Positions 35,288 to 45,275 are shown, counted from the stretch's first letter. The stretch is DNA of 64,000 nucleotides from Desulfovibrio gilichinskyi (GCF_900177375.1 NZ_FWZU01000002.1:1-64000), one strand, 5' to 3'. Notes: a model not told the origin generated them from the sequence alone. Program-made: numbers and translations.

Positions 35288-36367
35288 ATGAAAAGTTACT
35301 CCAGAGCCGATTTAGAAGCAGTTATTTCAAGTGTGGCAGAAGTTGATGCCGCGCTTGAAAAACATGCGCGCGCTCATCTGGATAATTTGACCAAGCCCAT
35401 AGGCAGCCTCGGCCGTCTGGAAGACCTTGCGGTAAAAATGTATATGGCTTCCGGTGGTCATGCTCCCAAGTCTGATCCGGCCCGTATATATGCCATTGCC
35501 GGAGATCACGGTGTTAATGCTGAAAACGTCAGCTTTTTCTCGCAGGAAGTAACCCGCCAGATGGTTGAGAATTTTCTTCGCGGCGGGGCAGGTATCAACG
35601 TTCTTGCAAATACTTCCGGCGTACAGCTTGTGGTGGTTGATGCTGGATGCGCAGGCGGACCTTTTCCGGATCATCCTAATTTGATACAGCGTAAAATCAA
35701 TTGCGGCACAGAAAATATTTCTAAAGGTCCGGCTATGACTGAGGAAGATTGCTTAAAGGCTATCTTTCTTGGTATTGATCTGGCAGACGAAGCATACAGT
35801 GACGGGATTAAAACTCTTGGAACCGGTGAAATGGGAGTTTCAAACACAACCCCTTCAACAGCTTTGTATTGCGCTTTTTACGGGCTTGAGCCTAAATTTG
35901 TTACAGGACCGGGCGGTGGAATTGATGCCGAGGGTGTAGTCAGAAAAATAGGGGTTGTGTGTAATTCTCTTATTGCAAATAAGGATGCCGTCAAAACCGG
36001 AGACCCTCTTGCTATTCTGACAGCTTTAGGCGGGTATGAAATTGCCGCTCTGGCCGGGCTTATCATCGGCGGCGCAAAGAACAGGCAGATGATTTGTATT
36101 GACGGCTTTATTTCAACCGCTGCTTACGCTGCCGCGTGCAAGCTCTGTCCAGCTGTCAGCGGATATTCTGTTTTGAGCCACGCTTCAGCAGAGCCAGGAT
36201 ATGCCGGGGTTGTGAAAGAACTCGGCAGAAGACCTTTATTGCACCTTGATATGCGTCTGGGTGAAGGGTCCGGAGCCGCTTTGAGTATGTTTATGCTTCG
36301 GGCAGCTGCGAATATTTATAATGATATGGCAACATTTGATGATGCCGGAGTTGATTCCGGTAACTGA
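35288..36367 (+). CDS. cobT: Nicotinate-nucleotide:dimethylbenzimidazole phosphoribosyltransferase
   Basis: A 359-residue CobT, which makes alpha-ribazole phosphate for the lower ligand of cobamides. Visible motifs are GAGINVLAN near 99, GTGEMGVSNTTPS near 178 and the C-terminal GEGSGAALSM containing the catalytic glutamate. Length matches the family. The upstream gap is only about 100 bp and has no cobalamin riboswitch. selD follows after 23 bp, but the pathways are unrelated. Confidence 0.93.
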   Translation: MKSYSRADLEAVISSVAEVDAALEKHARAHLDNLTKPIGSLGRLEDLAVKMYMASGGHAPKSDPARIYAIAGDHGVNAENVSFFSQEVTRQMVENFLRGGAGINVLANTSGVQLVVVDAGCAGGPFPDHPNLIQRKINCGTENISKGPAMTEEDCLKAIFLGIDLADEAYSDGIKTLGTGEMGVSNTTPSTALYCAFYGLEPKFVTGPGGGIDAEGVVRKIGVVCNSLIANKDAVKTGDPLAILTALGGYEIAALAGLIIGGAKNRQMICIDGFISTAAYAAACKLCPAVSGYSVLSHASAEPGYAGVVKELGRRPLLHLDMRLGEGSGAALSMFMLRAAANIYNDMATFDDAGVDSGN

Positions 36368-36390
36368 TTTCTACTTAAAGGAGAATGACT

Positions 36391-37434
36391 ATGTCCGCTT
36401 GGGAACTGGTCAAGTCTGTTAAAGCCGCGGGTTGAGCCGCCAAGATTGCTCCGGGGGACCTGGCGCAAGTGCTTGAAGGGTTAGCCGTGGAAGACGAACG
36501 TCTGCTGACCGGACTGGGGGGGAATGAAGATTCCGCCATAGTGTCTTTTCCTGCGGGCAAAGCCCTTGTTCAGACTTTGGATTTTTTTACGCCCATTGTT
36601 AATAATCCTTATTGGTTCGGGCAGATTGCTGCTGCTAATTCTCTGTCTGATGTTTATGCCATGGGCGGTGAGCCTTGGACTGTTATGAATATAGTTTGCT
36701 ATCCCATGAAAAAAATGGGTGGCGAAGTACTGCGCGAGATTCTTAAAGGCGGCATGGATAAAACCCGCGAAGCCGGAGCTGTACTTGCCGGCGGTCATAG
36801 CGTTGAGGATGATGAAATTAAGTACGGTCTTTCCGTTACGGGTTTTGTAGATCCTACCGGTTTTGCTTCTAACAAAGGACTGCGTGAGGGCGATCAGCTG
36901 CTCTTAACCAAACCTCTTGGGACCGGAGTGCTGGCGACAGCTCTAAAGGCTGACTGGGACGGCGCAGAACGTTTTGAGAGGGATGTCTATAAATGGTCTT
37001 CCCGCTTAAATAGCGGCGGCGGAAGAGTCATTCGTGAACTCGGCTTAAAAGGAGCCACCGATATTACCGGATTCGGCCTTGGCGGACATGTTTTAGAGAT
37101 GGCGGAAGCTTCAGGCGTAGCCGTTGAACTGTGGCTTGATAAAGTGCCGTTTATGGACGACGTTATTGATCTGGCTTCTATGGGCTTGATTCCGGCAGGA
37201 AGTTTTGCCAACCGCAATTTTTGCAGTTCACAGGTGGAGACGGCGAAAGGCTCAGACCCTGTTAAGACGGACCTTGTTTTTGATGCCCAAACTTCCGGTG
37301 GATTGATTTTAGCTGTTCCTGCGGAGAAGTTGCAGCAGGCTAAAGATATGCTCCTTGAAGCCGGAGATTTGGCGGAACATATCGGACAGGTTGTTTCGTT
37401 TGATAAGCGAAGAGGGCGGCTGCGAATCGGATAG
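36391..37434 (+). CDS. selD: Selenophosphate synthetase, selenocysteine-containing (Sec15)
   Basis: A 347-residue SelD, which makes selenophosphate from selenide and ATP. From the ATG at 36391, preceded by AAGGAGA, codon 15 is TGA (36433-36435) in the context KAAG-U-AAKIAPGDL, exactly where other SelD proteins have the active-site Cys or Sec. The following conserved K18 is present, and the rest carries the usual ATP-binding GGNEDSA and AGGHSVEDDE segments. Just after the UGA, GCCAAG can pair, with one mismatch, with CCTGGC as a SECIS-like hairpin. Annotation that stops at UGA would lose the catalytic end. Confidence 0.95.
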
Positions 37435-37463
37435 TTCGGTTGTGTTACATTTATCAAATTTAA

Positions 37464-37494
37464 AAAGCGCGTATCTGTTACAGGTACGCGCTTT
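37464..37494 (+). terminator. Intrinsic terminator after selD
   Basis: AAAGCGCGTA pairs with TACGCGCTTT, with an inner CTG/CAG stem and a 3-nt loop. The following bases are not T-rich beyond CTTTC. Confidence 0.78.
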
Positions 37495-37546
37495 CGTCAT
37501 AGATAGGTCATGAGTTCTCAAACTCTCATGGAGGTGGTCCTTAATG

Positions 37547-37771
37547 CTATGCACTGCCGTGGCTGGAGGTTACAGCCTGAATCAGATTGCCGCTGGCATT
37601 GTATACCGGCGAGGATTCAATCTTAACTAGTTCACGGTGCAAGGAAGGATCCGCAAAAGCCTGTCTGTGCAATCTTCTGCGCTGCAACACCTTCATAGAA
37701 TCAGCTAATGTTTCTGTTTCCCTTTGCGGGGATACCTGAGCCACTTGTCCAAAATCTGAAGAATTAGTCAT
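37547..37771 (-). CDS. Small protein (74 aa), unknown
   Basis: A 74-residue hydrophilic protein with a strong GGAGG site 6 nt before the ATG. It is rich in Arg, Gln and Ser, contains VLQRRRLHRQAFADPSLHRE, and has no membrane segment, cysteine or known motif. I do not recognise it. It stands alone between terminators on the minus strand. The ribosome binding site and coding-like composition support a real gene. Confidence 0.6.
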   Translation of the reverse strand: MTNSSDFGQVAQVSPQRETETLADSMKVLQRRRLHRQAFADPSLHRELVKIESSPVYNASGNLIQAVTSSHGSA

Positions 37772-37942
37772 CGAAGACCTCCGTCCGTGGAAGTTATAAA
37801 TGTAATATATCGGTAATGAGATACCGTTTAAAAGTCTTATCGGTTGATCTTTATAAAACTTAATGTTTGGGCTTAAATCGTATGATTAATGATTCAGGAG
37901 TATTGCCGCGTTAAGTTAATATTTTTTAGTTTAATAATGGAA

Positions 37943-37988
37943 AAGCCTGAAATCTGTTCATCACAAAGGATGAAAAGACTTCAGGCTT
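37943..37988 (-). terminator. Stem-loop downstream of the HhH protein gene
   Basis: AAGCCTGAA pairs with TTCAGGCTT, with an inner TTCATC/GATGAA stem. On the minus strand TTCCATTATT follows, so it may close the fmdB-hemC transcript. Confidence 0.68.
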
Positions 37989-38015
37989 GAATTTAATAAA
38001 GTAAAACAGGAAAAA

Positions 38016-38285
38016 TCAGTCTTTCCAATTCCACCATTTTTCTAAGTGCGGGTCGCGTTTTACAGTGTTAACGCAGTAAACAACGCATCTGAAAACATAA
38101 AGCATGCAACGATCCACATGTTGTCCGGATAATTCTTCCAGACGCAGATACATGTCTTCCGGATCTTCACTCTTCATTTCATCAAGAGAGCGATACCCCA
38201 TATTCCAAAGATCTTCGGCAATGGACTTGCCGACTCCTGGCAGGGTGCGGAAACTTTTCAGAATATCAGGCTTTGCACTTATCAT
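38016..38285 (-). CDS. Helix-hairpin-helix protein, Cdd1-like
   Basis: An 89-residue protein. The N-terminal part has a helix-hairpin-helix ([19 protein letters not shown]) and the rest fits the small Cdd1 (pathogenicity-locus) family of putative DNA-binding proteins. I start at 38285, 20 bp inside hemC, because the family begins there; longer frames lie wholly within hemC. The C-terminus is rich in Cys and aromatic residues. Function unknown; it appears translationally coupled to hemC. Confidence 0.72.
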   Translation of the reverse strand: MISAKPDILKSFRTLPGVGKSIAEDLWNMGYRSLDEMKSEDPEDMYLRLEELSGQHVDRCMLYVFRCVVYCVNTVKRDPHLEKWWNWKD

Positions 38286-39198
38286 AGACGCGATCGAGAA
38301 TTTCTCTGGCTCCGGCTGCAAGAACATCGTTAGCCAGATTTGTTCCAAGTTCCCAGGCTTCATCGGCAGAGCCTGTTCTTTCGAGTCTTATCGGGCTGCT
38401 TCCGTCGATATCCGCTACAAAACCGGTAAGTTTGATTTTATTGCCTTCCAGCACGGACCATGCGGCAATAGGAACCTGACAGCCGCCGTCAAGACCTGTC
38501 AGGAAGCCGCGCTCAGCGCGAACCTGACGCGCAGTATCTTCATCGTGAAGGAATGCGAGAATGTCTTGAATCTCCGTGTCTTCGATTCTGTACTCTATTC
38601 CAAGCGCGCCCTGAGCTACAGCCGGAAGAAAGTGCGGAGGACCGAGAATTTCGCTTTTAGGAGCGGAAAGGTTAAGTCTGTTCATGCCGGCAGTTGCAAC
38701 AACTATGGCATCAAATTCTCCGGCTAAAAGCTTGCCTACACGGGTATCGAGGTTGCCGCGGAGTGATTCAATTTTAAGGTCGCTGCGCAAAGAAAGAAGC
38801 TGAGACTGTCTGCGCAGAGAACTCGTTCCGACAACTGCTCCGATCGGCAGATCTTTAAGTGAATCATACTTTACGGAAAGAAGAGAATCGGTATCCGCTT
38901 CTCTCGGCGGGATGATTCCGACTTCAAGCCCTTCAGGAAGTTCTGTTGGTACATCCTTCATGCTGTGCACAGCTAAATCAGCTTTATTGGCGAGCAGAGC
39001 TTCTTCGATTTCCTTTACGAAAAGCCCCTTGCCGCCTACTTTTGCAAGTGGAACATCCAGAATTTTATCGCCCTTGGTTTTAATCTTGAGCAGTTGCACT
39101 TCAATACCGGGGTATTCGCTGCGCAGAAGATCGGAAATATGATTTGCCTGCCAGAGAGCAAGTTTACTGCCACGGGTCGCGATGGTTATTTTTCTCAT
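38266..39198 (-). CDS. hemC: Porphobilinogen deaminase (hydroxymethylbilane synthase)
   Basis: A 310-residue HemC, which polymerises four porphobilinogens to hydroxymethylbilane for heme, siroheme and cobamide synthesis. The N-terminus has [25 protein letters not shown] is near 77, [11 protein letters not shown] is near 123, and the dipyrromethane-bearing cysteine is in DGGCQVPIA near 240. Length is normal. fmdB precedes and the HhH protein overlaps its end. Confidence 0.95.
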   Translation of the reverse strand: MRKITIATRGSKLALWQANHISDLLRSEYPGIEVQLLKIKTKGDKILDVPLAKVGGKGLFVKEIEEALLANKADLAVHSMKDVPTELPEGLEVGIIPPREADTDSLLSVKYDSLKDLPIGAVVGTSSLRRQSQLLSLRSDLKIESLRGNLDTRVGKLLAGEFDAIVVATAGMNRLNLSAPKSEILGPPHFLPAVAQGALGIEYRIEDTEIQDILAFLHDEDTARQVRAERGFLTGLDGGCQVPIAAWSVLEGNKIKLTGFVADIDGSSPIRLERTGSADEAWELGTNLANDVLAAGAREILDRVYDKCKA

Positions 39199-39233
39199 TA
39201 TGCCGCCGTTTAATTTTGAAATTAGTTACTGAA

Positions 39234-39482
39234 TCAGCCGCAGGAAGAGCAATTCCCGCCGGAACATCCCGAACAGCCGCCGCCGGATGATGGCGCAGAC
39301 GGGGCCGGTGCGCCCATATCTCTTGAGTCTGAAGATCCGCCGTTTTTGAACTTACAGGCAGAAATAAGTTTTTCTGTTCCGGTAGATTTGCACTCCGGAC
39401 AGGAAGGGCATTCATCACGGTTGAAAACAAGTTCTTCAAACACTTTCCCACAGTCTGCACATTTAAATTCGTATATTGGCAT
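39234..39482 (-). CDS. FmdB-family zinc-ribbon protein
   Basis: An 82-residue protein beginning MPIYEFKCADCGKVFE, with a second CPSCPEC, forming the FmdB-type zinc ribbon (regulatory-protein family). The C-terminus is a flexible tail rich in Gly, Ser and Cys (GGGCSGCSGGNCSSCG) that could bind more metal. The role is unproven in most bacteria. GGAG lies before the ATG. It is 35 bp upstream of hemC and likely co-transcribed. Confidence 0.85.
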   Translation of the reverse strand: MPIYEFKCADCGKVFEELVFNRDECPSCPECKSTGTEKLISACKFKNGGSSDSRDMGAPAPSAPSSGGGCSGCSGGNCSSCG

Positions 39483-39591
39483 GAATTACTCCATGTTTTG
39501 AAAGTATAGTCGAGAAAAATTGCATAGCCCAAAACTGCTTATCGGGCAATGTCCTAAGCCCATATAAGTCCGCTTACGGAAATTGCAATAA

Positions 39592-39625
39592 AAAACGCGA
39601 CCTACTTGTCAGTAAGCCGCGTTTT
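39592..39625 (-). terminator. Intrinsic terminator after lon
   Basis: AAAACGCG pairs with CGCGTTTT, with further inner pairing (TACT/AGTA). On the minus strand TTTTTTATT follows the stem. Confidence 0.85.
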
Positions 39626-39649
39626 CTGTTGAGCAATTGCGGGAAGATG

Positions 39650-42169
39650 CTATTTAGTTTTAGCTAGCGGCCATACTTCTTCTATTCTTTCAATCGGAGT
39701 GATTTCAATTCTGCTGCGCAGTTCATCCGGAATATCTTCAAGGTCTTTCGCATTCTGTGAAGGAATAAGAACCCGTTTCATTCCAAGTGATACCGCGGCA
39801 AGAATTTTTTCTTTGATTCCGCCGACTGGTAAAACTCGTCCGCGCAATGATATTTCACCTGTCATTGCAAGCTCAGGGTCAACAGGAATATTGGTCAGCG
39901 CGGAAATAAGCGCAGTTACCAGTGTAACTCCTGCTGAAGGTCCGTCTTTAGGCGTTGCGCCGTCAGGTACGTGAATATGAAGGTCCTGTTCTTCGTGGAA
40001 GTTAGGGCTGATTCCATATTCATCTGCATGGCGGCGGGCAAAAGAAACGGCGGCTTGCGCTGATTCTTTCATTACATCACCAAGCTGTCCGGTAAGGAGC
40101 AGTTTGCCCTTTCCCGGCATGGCCGACACTTCAATATGCAGAGTTGTTCCGCCGACAGGTGTCCACGCCAGACCGACTGCAACCCCCGGAGGAAGTATGT
40201 TTTCCCTTTCGTCCTCAAGATATCTTGGAATACCGAGCAGCTTTTGAAGATTATCTTTAGTCACTTCAAACGGTCCGCTTTCGCCTTCGGCTTTTTTGCG
40301 GGCCAGCTTACGGCATACACTGCCCACTTCACGCTCAAGGTTTCTAAGACCTGCTTCGCGGGTGTATTCTTTAATAATTTTAGCCAGAACTTCATCCGTC
40401 ATAACCAGTTCATTTTCACCGAGTCCGTTTTCCTTTGCCTGACGGGAAAGAAGGTAACGGCGGGCGATTTTAACTTTTTCGTGCTCAGTGTAACCGGGGA
40501 GTCTGATGACTTCCATGCGGTCAAGCAGAGGACGGGGGATGGAGTCCAAAACGTTAGCTGTGCAAATAAACATTACTTTTGAAAGGTCATAAGGAACGTT
40601 TAAGTAATGATCGGTAAAAGAAAAGTTCTGTTCAGGGTCGAGAACTTCCAGCAGGGCGGAAGAAGGATCTCCTCTGAAATCTGAACCGAGCTTATCTATT
40701 TCATCCAGCATAATAACCGGATTGCGGGTTCCGCACTGTTTCATTGCCTGAATGATGCGTCCGGGCATGGAACCTATGTAGGTTCTGCGATGACCGCGTA
40801 TTTCCGCTTCATCACGCATTCCGCCAAGAGACATACGGTGAAACTGGCGTTGCAGACTGCGTGCAATGGAGCGACCGAGGGAAGTTTTACCTACACCCGG
40901 GGGGCCCACAAAACAAAGGATAGGGCCTTTCATTGCAGGGTTCAGTTTGCGGACACTCAAGTATTCAAGGATACGCTCTTTAACTTTTTCAAGATCGTAA
41001 TGATCTTCATCTAATATTGTCTTAGCTTCTTTAATATCAAGGCGGTCACGGGACTGCTTTTTCCAAGGGATTTCAGTCATCCAGTCAAGATATGACCTGA
41101 TAACAGTTGCCTCGGATGCGTCCGGGTGCATGGTTTCAAGGCGGCGGAGCTGTTTTTCAGCTTCAACGCGAACCTCTTTAGGCATCTTGGCTTTTTTAAT
41201 GGCCTTGCGGATTTCGTCCATTTCCTCCGCTTCATCAGCGGATTCACCAAGCTCGCCTTTGATGGCTTTAAGCTGTTCGCGCAGATAAAAATCGCGCTGA
41301 GCTTTGTCCATGCCTTCTTTGGCTCTGCTCTGAATCTTATTCTGCATGGAAGCTACTTCAACTTCCTGAGTAAGCTGGGTGTTGACCAGTGTGAGTCTTG
41401 CGATAGGTTCTTCACATTCAAGTATTGACTGGGCAATAGCAACCTTCATTCTCAGATTGGAAGCTATAAGATCTGCGAGTCTGCCCGGTTCATTTACATT
41501 ATTGAGCACACTCATAATGTCAGATGAAGAAATACCGCGCAGGGTGAGAATTTTTTCACTCTGTTCGCGTGATGATCTGACCAAAGCTTCCTGCTCAGAA
41601 GAAACTTCACCTGTAGCCGGTTCAGAAATAGTCTCGATTTCAGCTATATGAAACGGTTCAGATCCGATAAATCTTTTTACCTTAGCTCTTGATACACCTT
41701 GCACCAGCACTTTAAGTCTGCCGTCAGGCATTTTGAGCATGCGCATAATCATACAAACCGTTCCGGTTGTGTAGAGATCGTCATGCTCAGGAGCCTCAAT
41801 GCTTTCATCCTGCTGTGTGAGGATCATTACGTAGCGGTCCCCGGTCATTGCGGCTTCAACAGCGCTTACTGATTTTTCGCGACCTACAAACAGCGGCAGG
41901 ATCATGTAGTTGAATACAACTATATCACGAACTGCAAGGACAGGCAGTGTTGTAGGAATATTCGCCTGCGCACTTTCAGCAATATTTCCGGCTTCATCCA
42001 GCAGATCCGCCGTGTCATGAAGAACATTCAGCGGAGAAACCGGAGGTTTGTTAAGTCCCTGATTGTTTCCGGCATCAGAGAGATTCTTTGCTTTAACATT
42101 TTTTATCGGACCGGCTTTGTCTTTTTTACGCAGCTTGAGCGGTTTAATAGGTGATTTCTTTTTTTTCAA
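39650..42169 (-). CDS. lon: ATP-dependent protease Lon
   Basis: An 839-residue LonA. The N-terminal substrate-binding domain (about 75-270) follows a basic, low-complexity leader of about 70 residues. The AAA+ module has GPPGVGKTSLGRS near 425 and VIMLDEIDKLG near 490, and the C-terminal serine-lysine protease domain contains DGPSAGVTL. It degrades misfolded and regulatory proteins. The start is TTG at 42169 with AAGGAT upstream. The lysine-rich leader is longer than in E. coli Lon. It stands alone, closed by a terminator. Confidence 0.94.
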   Translation of the reverse strand: MKKKKSPIKPLKLRKKDKAGPIKNVKAKNLSDAGNNQGLNKPPVSPLNVLHDTADLLDEAGNIAESAQANIPTTLPVLAVRDIVVFNYMILPLFVGREKSVSAVEAAMTGDRYVMILTQQDESIEAPEHDDLYTTGTVCMIMRMLKMPDGRLKVLVQGVSRAKVKRFIGSEPFHIAEIETISEPATGEVSSEQEALVRSSREQSEKILTLRGISSSDIMSVLNNVNEPGRLADLIASNLRMKVAIAQSILECEEPIARLTLVNTQLTQEVEVASMQNKIQSRAKEGMDKAQRDFYLREQLKAIKGELGESADEAEEMDEIRKAIKKAKMPKEVRVEAEKQLRRLETMHPDASEATVIRSYLDWMTEIPWKKQSRDRLDIKEAKTILDEDHYDLEKVKERILEYLSVRKLNPAMKGPILCFVGPPGVGKTSLGRSIARSLQRQFHRMSLGGMRDEAEIRGHRRTYIGSMPGRIIQAMKQCGTRNPVIMLDEIDKLGSDFRGDPSSALLEVLDPEQNFSFTDHYLNVPYDLSKVMFICTANVLDSIPRPLLDRMEVIRLPGYTEHEKVKIARRYLLSRQAKENGLGENELVMTDEVLAKIIKEYTREAGLRNLEREVGSVCRKLARKKAEGESGPFEVTKDNLQKLLGIPRYLEDERENILPPGVAVGLAWTPVGGTTLHIEVSAMPGKGKLLLTGQLGDVMKESAQAAVSFARRHADEYGISPNFHEEQDLHIHVPDGATPKDGPSAGVTLVTALISALTNIPVDPELAMTGEISLRGRVLPVGGIKEKILAAVSLGMKRVLIPSQNAKDLEDIPDELRSRIEITPIERIEEVWPLAKTK

Positions 42170-42317
42170 CGGAAGATCCTTATGTCAAAAGTGGTTATTT
42201 ATTTAACAATATGATGAACAAATATTTTCAATCTCAGGTCTTTTAAGAACGAGGCAGGAAACATTTGTTGTAAAATACATTACGAAAGCTTGGCATAAAG
42301 CTCTGGCGACTATTAAG

Positions 42318-42590
42318 TCATCTTATTTCGAATGACTCGTGCTCTGTGTCGTAATCAATCCAATCGCATTTAAGGTCTGTTACCTGTGCTAAAGGAGGAC
42401 CGACAAGAAGCCTTGACTTCATTTCTGCAATATCTGTTTCACTGCCTTGAAGAAGAATTTCAATTTTTTCACCGTCTATATTTCTAACCCAGCCGCCTAT
42501 ATTAAGGGCTACGGCCTGATCGTTAACCCATGAACGAAAGAATATTCCTTGAACCTTTCCAGCAACGACACAATGATAACTTTTAATCAT
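42318..42590 (-). CDS. acyP: Acylphosphatase
   Basis: A 90-residue acylphosphatase. The phosphate-binding loop is GKVQGIFFRSW (residues 11-21) with the catalytic Arg, and the catalytic Asn is in GGWVRNIDG near 37. It hydrolyses carboxyl-phosphate bonds. The start at 42590 has AAGGAGA 6 nt upstream; the longer frame overlaps radC. It lies 28 bp after radC on the same strand. Confidence 0.92.
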   Translation of the reverse strand: MIKSYHCVVAGKVQGIFFRSWVNDQAVALNIGGWVRNIDGEKIEILLQGSETDIAEMKSRLLVGPPLAQVTDLKCDWIDYDTEHESFEIR

Positions 42591-42618
42591 CGGGTTCTCC
42601 TTGTGGTTTGAGGTGAGA

Positions 42619-43296
42619 TTACAATCGTCCTGATTCCATAAAACTGTAATGCCTGTCTGCTGTAACAATAACATGGTCAAGCAGGCGGATATCAAGTTCC
42701 CGGCAAGCGGATTTAATTTCCATCGTTCTTGCAAGGTCTTCCGGGGACGGAGAAGGGTCTCCGCCGGGGTGATTATGGGCCAGAATTACTCCGCTTGCGT
42801 TGTGTCTGAGGGCCAGAGCAACAATTTCGCGTGGAAAAACAGCCGTTTTGTCGACAGTTCCGTCCGTGAGCTTTTCCCAGCATATCACTTTATTGCCATT
42901 GTTGACCAGTGCTACCCAGAATTGTTCAACTTCCAAATTGCCTATACGCGCTATTGCGGCTCTTGAAACAGCCTCCGGCGATGAAAGGGCATTTTGAACA
43001 TACATCGGTTCTTCGGCCATTCTTGTCCAGAATTCACGGAGAAGCTTGAAAAAAGTTAAAACACCCGGGCCGATTCCATTGATCTTTTTCAGCCTTTCAT
43101 CAGAAGCTTTAAAAACTCCACCCAGTGTTTCAAATTCTGCCAGCAGATCTTTGGCTATGGGTTTTGTGTCTTGTCTTGGGAGCACCTGTCCGAGCATAAG
43201 CTCTAAGATTTCATAGTCCGCCAAATTTTGCGAGTTATTGCAAAGCCGCTCTTTGAGCCTTTGGCGGTGTCCATGATAGTGCGGTTTGTCATTCAT
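42619..43296 (-). CDS. radC: RadC/JAB-domain protein
   Basis: A 225-residue RadC-family protein. An N-terminal helix-hairpin-helix-type region (IPRQD...KKINGIGPG) precedes an MPN+/JAB metalloprotease-like domain with HNHPGGDPSPS. The role is unsettled; despite its name, it is not required for repair in E. coli, and it is often linked to mobile DNA. I prefer the ATG at 43296, though no ribosome binding site is clear; 43323 is the upper limit. Confidence 0.85.
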   Translation of the reverse strand: MNDKPHYHGHRQRLKERLCNNSQNLADYEILELMLGQVLPRQDTKPIAKDLLAEFETLGGVFKASDERLKKINGIGPGVLTFFKLLREFWTRMAEEPMYVQNALSSPEAVSRAAIARIGNLEVEQFWVALVNNGNKVICWEKLTDGTVDKTAVFPREIVALALRHNASGVILAHNHPGGDPSPSPEDLARTMEIKSACRELDIRLLDHVIVTADRHYSFMESGRL

Positions 43297-43581
43297 AAAT
43301 AAATAGTAAGTCTGCTTTGGCAAGTCTTATTGTTAAAAAGTCGTCAAAATGAGCAAAAATAATCAAAAAAAGTGTAAAAAACATGAAATTAATGATTTTT
43401 AAGTCAATCTCTATGAGTAAGAGATAAACTGGATATCACGGCAAATCAACCTGTGCATGTATGAATTCGACCATATTCTAATCAAAAAACACTGTTTTCT
43501 ATAAAAAACATGTTTTTAAGCTTAAAAAATGGATAATTCGGCACAGAAAAATTGAAAACTCAAATTGGAAACAATTAAAGT

Positions 43582-44568
43582 TTATCTTCTACGATTTGAT
43601 GGAGATACTGCAAAAAGACTTGTAAGTGCGGCAACAAGAAGTTCGAGAGCCTGCTCCGGTCTGCGGCTTCCTGTTTTTATTCCGATTTCAGCTTCAAGGA
43701 CAATATCGAAAATTTTAGCGATGCGCGCCGGTCCTAACCGCTGAGCCAGAACTTTTTTCTGCTTTTTGACGAAAGGAGGGAGGCCCACGGAGGATTCTTC
43801 ACCGTGAAGCATCATCCATAAGGTTCTCGCTTCGCGGGTTAAGGAGGCTGTAAGCATAAAGATCATGGAATCTTTTTCCATGTGGTTTGTAAGAACTCTC
43901 CGCCAGATTTCTATAGTATCTCCGCCCTGCGACATTGCGCTCATAAACTCGAAGAAATTCATGTCTTCTGAAAAAGCAATCATGTCCAAATGGTCCATGA
44001 GCAGTTTTTTTTCAGGTCCGGCAGCAAGTTCCAGTTTATCCAGTTCAAGTTTTGCAGCTCTGGCGTCTTTGGGTAGTGCTTTAGTTAAAGCCTGTTTTAC
44101 GCTGTTCTCCATAATAATTGAGTTGCGAGCAGACCATTGATTTACGAATCCTGTGATTGATTTTTCATCAAGTCCTGCGGATTCCCATATCCAGTTCTGT
44201 TTTTCTGCGTATTGCCAGCATTTTTGCTTTTTCAAAACAGCTGGAACAGGCGCGCTTTTTTTTGTCCATGCGCCTTCAAGGCATAGAAATAGAAAAGAAG
44301 ATCCGGAAAGAGCTGATAATGCCTTATCAAGTGTCTTCCAGGTGGCTACTTTAAGAGTGTGTGCACGGCGCAATATAATTGCTTTGCTGGAACCGAAAAG
44401 AGTTTGGAGGGTAAGGTCGTCCCAGAATGTGGAAGGAAGTTCATCGTCAGCCCAGTATACTTTTTTTTCAAAATCTGAAGCGTTGTTGCTATCAAGAATT
44501 TCGGTAATGCGCCCATGGAGCAGTTCCGCATCGGGGCAGGTGAGAAAAATGTATCCCGGTCTGGACAT
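43582..44568 (-). CDS. holA: DNA polymerase III subunit delta
   Basis: A 328-residue HolA, the clamp-loader delta subunit that opens the beta clamp. The N-terminal AAA-like region, the central KLELDKLELAAG segment near 170 and the C-terminal bundle (IFDIVLEAEIGIKTG near 285) match the family. Sequence identity to the E. coli type is low, but position helps: holA follows lptE here as in many Gram-negative genomes. A good AGGAT site precedes the ATG. A 285-bp AT-rich gap follows it. Confidence 0.85.
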   Translation of the reverse strand: MSRPGYIFLTCPDAELLHGRITEILDSNNASDFEKKVYWADDELPSTFWDDLTLQTLFGSSKAIILRRAHTLKVATWKTLDKALSALSGSSFLFLCLEGAWTKKSAPVPAVLKKQKCWQYAEKQNWIWESAGLDEKSITGFVNQWSARNSIIMENSVKQALTKALPKDARAAKLELDKLELAAGPEKKLLMDHLDMIAFSEDMNFFEFMSAMSQGGDTIEIWRRVLTNHMEKDSMIFMLTASLTREARTLWMMLHGEESSVGLPPFVKKQKKVLAQRLGPARIAKIFDIVLEAEIGIKTGSRRPEQALELLVAALTSLFAVSPSNRRR

Positions 44569-44715
44569 GTTTATCCTGCTTGAGTTTTACGTCTTATTAA
44601 CTGGAAAATTGATTAAAAATAAGATTGCAAGGGGGCTTGAAATTTAATCACTATTTTGCGCATCCGGCATAAATATTATGCACGGATGCATCACTTTTCA
44701 GGGGAATTAATTTCC

Positions 44716-45222
44716 TTAGTAAGCCTGATTCATGCGGTCGACAAGTCTGCGGATCATAAGTTTTACAACCAGTCTGTTTGTAGCGTCTTCTTGGCCTGCA
44801 TAATAAGATTCGGTTACGCCCACAGTCCCTGAACTCCAGATGGTATGACCGTCTGCAGCATCGGTTACCCGCATCTGGACTCTGAGAGTTGCATCATATT
44901 TCAGTGTCTTATCGTCAACGCCAAGCACGCGGCTTCCGTTTGAAAAACTTACGATTCTGATTTTGAAAAGAGCGTCCGCTTTTGGTTTATCAACCCATGT
45001 CAGCTGCCCGCGGCGTGTGATCTCATCCCTGAGGCCTGATCTGATATAAGGTTCAAGCCAGCGTTCAAGGGTAGGGTTGGAGACTTCGGCAATAGCGACT
45101 TTTCTGAACTGCTCGGGCAGTTTGTTAGGTTCGCTTGCAGAATTTTGATAACCGCATCCGCTGACGATGAAAACGAGACATAGAAGTAACAAGAGTCGTT
45201 TTACGGTGTTAATGGCGATCAT
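44716..45222 (-). CDS. lptE: LPS-assembly lipoprotein LptE
   Basis: A 168-residue outer-membrane lipoprotein that plugs the LptD barrel. A signal peptide ends in the lipobox VSGC with lipid-bearing Cys23, followed by GYQNSAS. The mature part has the alternating strands and helix of the LptE fold. It sits between leuS and holA, the usual place. Its partner lptD is 27 kb away in this window. Confidence 0.88.
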   Translation of the reverse strand: MIAINTVKRLLLLLCLVFIVSGCGYQNSASEPNKLPEQFRKVAIAEVSNPTLERWLEPYIRSGLRDEITRRGQLTWVDKPKADALFKIRIVSFSNGSRVLGVDDKTLKYDATLRVQMRVTDAADGHTIWSSGTVGVTESYYAGQEDATNRLVVKLMIRRLVDRMNQAY

Positions 45223-45275
45223 TCTGAAGAGTCCCTGTAAGCCGCGATTTGCGGGTTGCGGTTAAATAGAAGAAA

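Noticed and set aside
36469-37434. A SelD starting at 36469 without its active-site loop
   Set aside because: The family N-terminus, including the Sec/Cys and Lys, is encoded upstream through UGA at 36433.
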